The notes under the pieces were generated by a model. It did not search any database, was not told where the DNA came from, and saw nothing but the letters and a program-made list of their open reading frames with translations. Of a stretch of 8,798 bases of DNA, positions 5,685-8,798 are shown one piece after another. A program made the position numbers and the translations under genes. Source of the DNA: an uncultured Bacteroidales bacterium (GTDB lineage: Bacteria > Bacteroidota > Bacteroidia > Bacteroidales > P3); NCBI GenBank assembly GCA_937906975.1, contig CALCUN010000161.1:1-8798 (forward strand), read 5' to 3'. Position 1 is the first letter of the stretch. The number at the start of each line of letters is the position of its first letter.

Positions 5685-7686
5685 CTACTTTTTCTTCGTC
5701 CCAAGGACGTTTTCCGTAAATATTTTCTACGTCTTCTCTAAATATTACTTCTCTTTCTACAAGTATTGTTGCCAAAGCATCTAATTTTTCACGGTTTTCA
5801 GTCAATAAAGACTTAGCTTGATTGTATGCCTCTTCAACCATTGAACGGATTTGAGCATCTATTTTTTCAGCAGTCTTTTCACTGAATGGTTTTTGAAAGC
5901 CATATTCGCTCTGTCCACTTGAATCATAGAAAGAAAGGTTGCCTATTTCTTTGTCCAAGCCGTAATACACAACCATTGCATAGGCTTGTTTTGTAACTCT
6001 CTCTAAATCGTTTAACGCACCTGTAGAAACTTCTCCAAAAACTATTTCTTCAGCGGCTCTACCTCCAAGAAGCGAAATCATTTGATGAAGTAGTTGCGTC
6101 TTTGTTGTGATTTGTCTTTCCTCAGGCAAATACCACGCAGCGCCAAGGGCTTGTCCTCTTGGCACAATCGTTACTTTCACAAGCGGATTAGCATATTGCA
6201 ACAACCAACTTACAGAAGCATGTCCTGCCTCGTGATAAGCAATAGTTTTTTTCTCTTTTGGAGTAATTATTTTGTTCTTTTTCTCCAATCCGCCAATGAT
6301 TCTATCAACCGCATCTAAGAAATCTTGTTTTTCTATTATTTTTTTATCTTTTCTTGCCGCAATTAAAGCCGCTTCGTTACATACATTCGCAATGTCTGCA
6401 CCTGAAAAGCCAGGAGTTTGTTTTGATAAAAATTCAATATCTACATCTTTTTCATCAAATTTCAGTTTTGCAGTATGTACTTTAAAGATAGCTTTTCTTT
6501 CAGGTAAGTCAGGCAAATCCACATGTATTTGTCTATCGAAACGACCTGCTCTCAACAAAGCTTTATCCAAAATATCAACACGGTTTGTTGCAGCAAGAAT
6601 TATCACTCCTGCGTTTGTGCCAAAGCCGTCCATTTCAGTAAGCAATTGATTTAAGGTATTTTCTCTTTCATCATTAGAACCAGAAGAAAGATTCTTACCT
6701 CTTGCTCTACCAATTGCGTCTATTTCATCTATAAATACAATACAAGGTGCTTTCTTTTTAGCATTTTCAAATAAATCTCTTACTCTTGAGGCGCCAACTC
6801 CAACAAACATTTCCACAAAGTCAGAACCCGAAAGCGAAAAGAAAGGAACCTTCGCCTCTCCTGCAACAGCCTTTGCCAAAAGCGTCTTTCCTGTACCCGG
6901 AGGGCCGACAAGCAAAGCACCTTTTGGTATTTTCCCTCCAAGATTGGTGTATTTCGATGGCGATTTTAAGAAATCCACTATTTCTTTCACCTCTATTTTT
7001 GCCTCTTCCAATCCCGCAACATCTGCAAAGGTGATATTTATATCCTTATCCTTATCATATAGGCGAGCTTTGCTTTTTCCAACATTGAAAATGCCGCCAC
7101 CCATTCCGCCACCGCCAGAGTTGCTTCCGCCTCTCATCATTCTAATCATCACAACCCAAAAGATAACCATTATAAGTATAGAAATCAAGAAGAAACCATT
7201 GTCTCCAAAGAAGCTTTTTCTTTCTTCCGATTCTACATTTATACGTTTATCAGCAATTATCTTTTGTTTTTCTATTTGCGAGGCTACACCAACAGTGTCT
7301 TTTACTATCCATTGGTCTTCAACAGTCTTTAATATAGCACGAAAATCCTCGTAATCTACAAATTTGAATATGTAAAAACCATTTAAAGTCTTGTTTGTAG
7401 AACCAAATGTTCCCTTTGGTTTTAAATCGTTATAGGTTGTATCGTTTTCTATTTGAGTAGGCTTGATATAAACCTCAGCAAACTCCTTATTTACTACCTT
7501 TATTTTTTCATAATCCTTTTTTAGCAAAACCGTTCTCAACTTATCCTCGTTTATTTCACGAGAAGTAGTAGCATCGGGTCCGCTAAACATCATAAATCCC
7601 AAAATCAAAAGCAAACCAACATACACCCAATAGATTTTAAACTTAATTTTGGGTGGTTGTTTTTTTGATTTATTTTGTTGAGCCAT
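5668..7686 (-). CDS. ftsH: ATP-dependent zinc metalloprotease FtsH
   Basis: FtsH is a hexameric membrane-bound AAA+ protease that extracts and degrades misassembled membrane proteins and some cytosolic regulators. The 672 residues run as follows: cytoplasmic N-tail, membrane segment 18-34, periplasmic domain to about 163, membrane segment 164-183, and a Gly-rich linker (186-203) common in Bacteroidota. The AAA+ module has Walker A GPPGTGKT at 261-268, the pore motif MFVGVG at 293-298, Walker B VFIDE at 317-321, and the second region of homology with arginine fingers near 379 and 382. The protease domain has the zinc site HEAGH at 485-489 (catalytic Glu486), and Asp560 is a likely third zinc ligand. 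All catalytic residues are intact. It starts 10 bp after rsfS and overlaps the next gene by 17 bp. Confidence 0.98.
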   Translation of the reverse strand: MAQQNKSKKQPPKIKFKIYWVYVGLLLILGFMMFSGPDATTSREINEDKLRTVLLKKDYEKIKVVNKEFAEVYIKPTQIENDTTYNDLKPKGTFGSTNKTLNGFYIFKFVDYEDFRAILKTVEDQWIVKDTVGVASQIEKQKIIADKRINVESEERKSFFGDNGFFLISILIMVIFWVVMIRMMRGGSNSGGGGMGGGIFNVGKSKARLYDKDKDINITFADVAGLEEAKIEVKEIVDFLKSPSKYTNLGGKIPKGALLVGPPGTGKTLLAKAVAGEAKVPFFSLSGSDFVEMFVGVGASRVRDLFENAKKKAPCIVFIDEIDAIGRARGKNLSSGSNDERENTLNQLLTEMDGFGTNAGVIILAATNRVDILDKALLRAGRFDRQIHVDLPDLPERKAIFKVHTAKLKFDEKDVDIEFLSKQTPGFSGADIANVCNEAALIAARKDKKIIEKQDFLDAVDRIIGGLEKKNKIITPKEKKTIAYHEAGHASVSWLLQYANPLVKVTIVPRGQALGAAWYLPEERQITTKTQLLHQMISLLGGRAAEEIVFGEVSTGALNDLERVTKQAYAMVVYYGLDKEIGNLSFYDSSGQSEYGFQKPFSEKTAEKIDAQIRSMVEEAYNQAKSLLTENREKLDALATILVEREVIFREDVENIYGKRPWDEEKVDEQQE

Positions 7687-7696
7687 AATTTTATTT

Positions 7697-8068
7697 TTAA
7701 TCTATATCTTCTAAATGAGTTTGTTTTACATCTTTCCACATTGCTTCAATGTTGTAGAACTCTCTTGTTTCTTCTAAGAAAACGTGAACCACAACATCAA
7801 AATAGTCAAGCAAGACCCATTGACAGTTTTGTAAGCCTTCCACTTTTCTTGGATTAAGTCCTGTTGCTTGTTTTATTTCTCTGTCTATTGAATCTGTGAT
7901 TGCATCTACGTGAGATGGAGAATTTGCAGTACAAATCACATAATATTCAAATAAAGAACCATCTATACCATCAAAATCTATTATGGTAATATTTTTTCCT
8001 TTTTTTTCTTGTATTCCTTTCACTGCTATTTGTGAAAGAATCTCTGCTTCTTTTCTTTGTTTTCCCAT
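7697..8068 (-). CDS. rsfS: Ribosomal silencing factor RsfS (Iojap/YbeB)
   Basis: RsfS binds ribosomal protein uL14 on the 50S subunit and blocks joining to 30S, lowering translation in stationary phase or starvation. The 123-residue length is usual for the family. Signatures are KGKNITIIDFDG (23-34), the YYVICTANSPSHVDAI stretch (42-57), GLQNCQWVLLDYFDVVVHVF (78-97) and REFYNIEAMW (102-111), all characteristic. It is the first gene of the operon. A -7 box lies 23-30 bp upstream, leaving a leader of roughly 15-20 nt. The start at 8068 fits both the family length and that promoter. Confidence 0.95.
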   Translation of the reverse strand: MGKQRKEAEILSQIAVKGIQEKKGKNITIIDFDGIDGSLFEYYVICTANSPSHVDAITDSIDREIKQATGLNPRKVEGLQNCQWVLLDYFDVVVHVFLEETREFYNIEAMWKDVKQTHLEDID

Positions 8069-8090
8069 TCTATTTTATAAAATTATTATG

Positions 8091-8098
8091 CAAATATA
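8091..8098 (-). promoter_or_regulatory. -7 box of the rsfS-ftsH operon promoter
   Basis: On the minus strand, TATATTTG exactly matches TAnnTTTG. Transcription should begin near 8084-8086. No good TTTG stands at the -33 position (about 8118-8122 reads AT-rich without it), so the promoter may be of moderate strength or use an activator. Confidence 0.55.
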
Positions 8099-8123
8099 CG
8101 AATAATTCTAATAACGCTAATTT

Positions 8124-8255
8124 TTGAAAAAAGTTGTGTATTTTTTTCTTTGTTTTAGAAAATTATTTCTTTGAATTAGCAAATTATTCCTTTGTTTTAT
8201 TTTTTTATTTCTTTGAATTATTTTGCTCTTTGAATCATTTATACACTTTTTTCAA
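8124..8255. repeat. Foldback element: 15-bp inverted ends around a 21-bp tandem array
   Basis: The left end has TTGAAAAAAG (8124-8133), a TTG insertion, then TGTAT (8137-8141). The right end has ATACA (8241-8245) directly followed by CTTTTTTCAA (8246-8255). These are perfect complements apart from the three-base insertion. Between them lie phased CTTTG repeats. The whole sits between two divergent genes and carries no ORF. It could be a small inverted-repeat mobile element, a protein-binding array, or an RNA structure. Confidence 0.55.
8148..8232. repeat. Degenerate 21-bp direct repeat array (CTTTG-phased)
   Basis: CTTTG occurs at 8148, 8169, 8190 and 8211, exactly 21 bp apart, and again at 8228 after a 17-bp unit. 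The first two units, CTTTGTTTTAGAAAATTATT and CTTTGAATTAGCAAATTATT (first 20 bp of each), agree at most positions; later units drift towards T-rich sequence. Twenty-one bases is about two helical turns, so the motifs share one face of the helix. Confidence 0.7.
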
Positions 8256-8282
8256 CATTTCAACGTTAAAAAAAAAATAAAC

Positions 8283-8320
8283 ACTAAATTCTATATGTGA
8301 TTTTTTTGTAGTAATTTAGT
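8283..8320. promoter_or_regulatory. 8-bp inverted repeat upstream of the right-end gene
   Basis: ACTAAATT (8283-8290) and AATTTAGT (8313-8320) are perfect complements separated by 22 bp, ending 19 bp before the start codon at 8340. This could be an operator or a leader hairpin. No clear TAnnTTTG promoter is visible on this strand. In AT-rich DNA a chance match is possible. Confidence 0.35.
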
Positions 8321-8339
8321 ACCTTAAAAAAATAGTAAA

Positions 8340-8798
8340 ATGAGAAAAAATATCACGAAGGCATTTTACAAATCAACAGACAACCATTATTTTACAGCCT
8401 CACAAACATCAATTCTCGGCGCAAGCGTGGGTAAGGTGTTTGAGGAGATGGAGGATTGTCTATCTCTTATCGATGATGAATACAATAAAACACTAAAAAT
8501 CGGCATCGGAGCCACCTATATTTTGACACCGGCAGATGAGGAGTTTACCACAATTGAACGAAATGAAGCCTTTAAGTCTAAAAAGGCACAGTTAAATGCC
8601 CGGGTCGATATTATTAGTGGAGATATTTATAAATTAGGTGAGGCAAACTCATCCGCAAATAGTAACGATATTAAATTTAACTACAACCAAGGGAAATGGG
8701 CCTATTTTTATGTTAACGCAGATAAAATCATAATGGATTATCTCCAATACGATCCGACAAGTCACAAACAACGCAGAAACGAATTCGACGAAGTGGTC
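8340..8798 (+). CDS. Unrecognised protein, N-terminal 153 residues (runs off window)
   Basis: An open frame starts at ATG 8340 (N-terminus MRKNITKAFYKSTDNHYFTA) and stays open for 153 codons to the window edge, so it is partial at the 3' end. I do not recognise a family. No signal peptide or membrane segment is visible, so it is probably cytoplasmic. The chain is hydrophilic and of mixed charge, with an acidic stretch around 34-47 (FEEMEDCLSLIDDE), a likely beta segment around 52-62 (KIGIGATYI), a tract suggesting a loop around 101-112, an aromatic strand WAYFYVNADKIIMDYL (120-135) and a basic patch HKQRR (142-146). It uses more GC-ended codons (ATC, GCC, GTC, CGG) than the fic gene. It is divergent from rsfS, behind the foldback array. 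Coding is likely from the long open frame and non-biased composition; function is unknown. Confidence 0.7.
   Translation, partial: MRKNITKAFYKSTDNHYFTASQTSILGASVGKVFEEMEDCLSLIDDEYNKTLKIGIGATYILTPADEEFTTIERNEAFKSKKAQLNARVDIISGDIYKLGEANSSANSNDIKFNYNQGKWAYFYVNADKIIMDYLQYDPTSHKQRRNEFDEVV

Noticed and set aside
6094..7354. Overlapping + strand open frames up to 136 codons opposite ftsH
   Set aside because: The opposite strand is an intact FtsH with every catalytic motif; these frames are by-products of its codon use.
8148..8232. 21-bp repeat array considered as a CRISPR array
   Set aside because: The repeats are contiguous and degenerate, with no unique spacers of regular length and no cas genes nearby.
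8301..8339. Possible promoter for the gene at 8340
   Set aside because: A TTTG occurs at 8305-8308, but no TAnnTTTG box lies at the right distance before the start codon, so no promoter is called.

Overview
The window looks like a low-GC Bacteroidota genome, probably of the order Bacteroidales. Three things support this: a secreted protein with a type IX secretion (T9SS) C-terminal sorting tail, Bacteroidota-type promoters (-33 TTTG / -7 TAnnTTTG) with no clear Shine-Dalgarno sites, and the housekeeping cluster rsfS-ftsH-LUD-cdsA-psd-rluA.

Layout. Positions 1-318 hold no credible protein gene. They contain a near-consensus promoter followed by about 200 nt that can fold into one long, interrupted rod with a central bubble. 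This resembles a 6S RNA, or else a structured 5' leader. Positions 319-1515 (+) encode a secreted BspA-type leucine-rich-repeat protein with a T9SS tail. Its 3' end is followed by two tandem copies of a hairpin. Positions 1611-2768 (-) encode a Fic-family AMP-transferase with a C-terminal winged helix. Its promoter is bracketed by two palindromes, and the last 27 bp of the LRR gene recur exactly beyond that promoter, so the fic cassette lies between two direct repeats.

Positions 2921-8068 (-) form a tight six-gene operon, read from rsfS to rluA, with gaps of at most 11 bp or short overlaps. It combines ribosome silencing (RsfS), membrane protein quality control (FtsH), a divergent LUD-domain protein, phospholipid synthesis (CdsA and Psd, two steps towards phosphatidylethanolamine) and an RNA pseudouridine synthase (RluA family). 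A TATATTTG -7 box lies just upstream of rsfS.

Positions 8069-8339 are a divergent, AT-rich intergenic region. It holds an unusual foldback: 15-bp inverted ends enclosing a degenerate 21-bp tandem array. A separate 8-bp inverted repeat follows. From 8340 (+) an unrecognised protein begins and runs off the window.

The operon is ordinary core genome. The unusual material is the candidate ncRNA at the left edge, the repeat-flanked fic cassette, and the foldback array in front of the unknown gene on the right.
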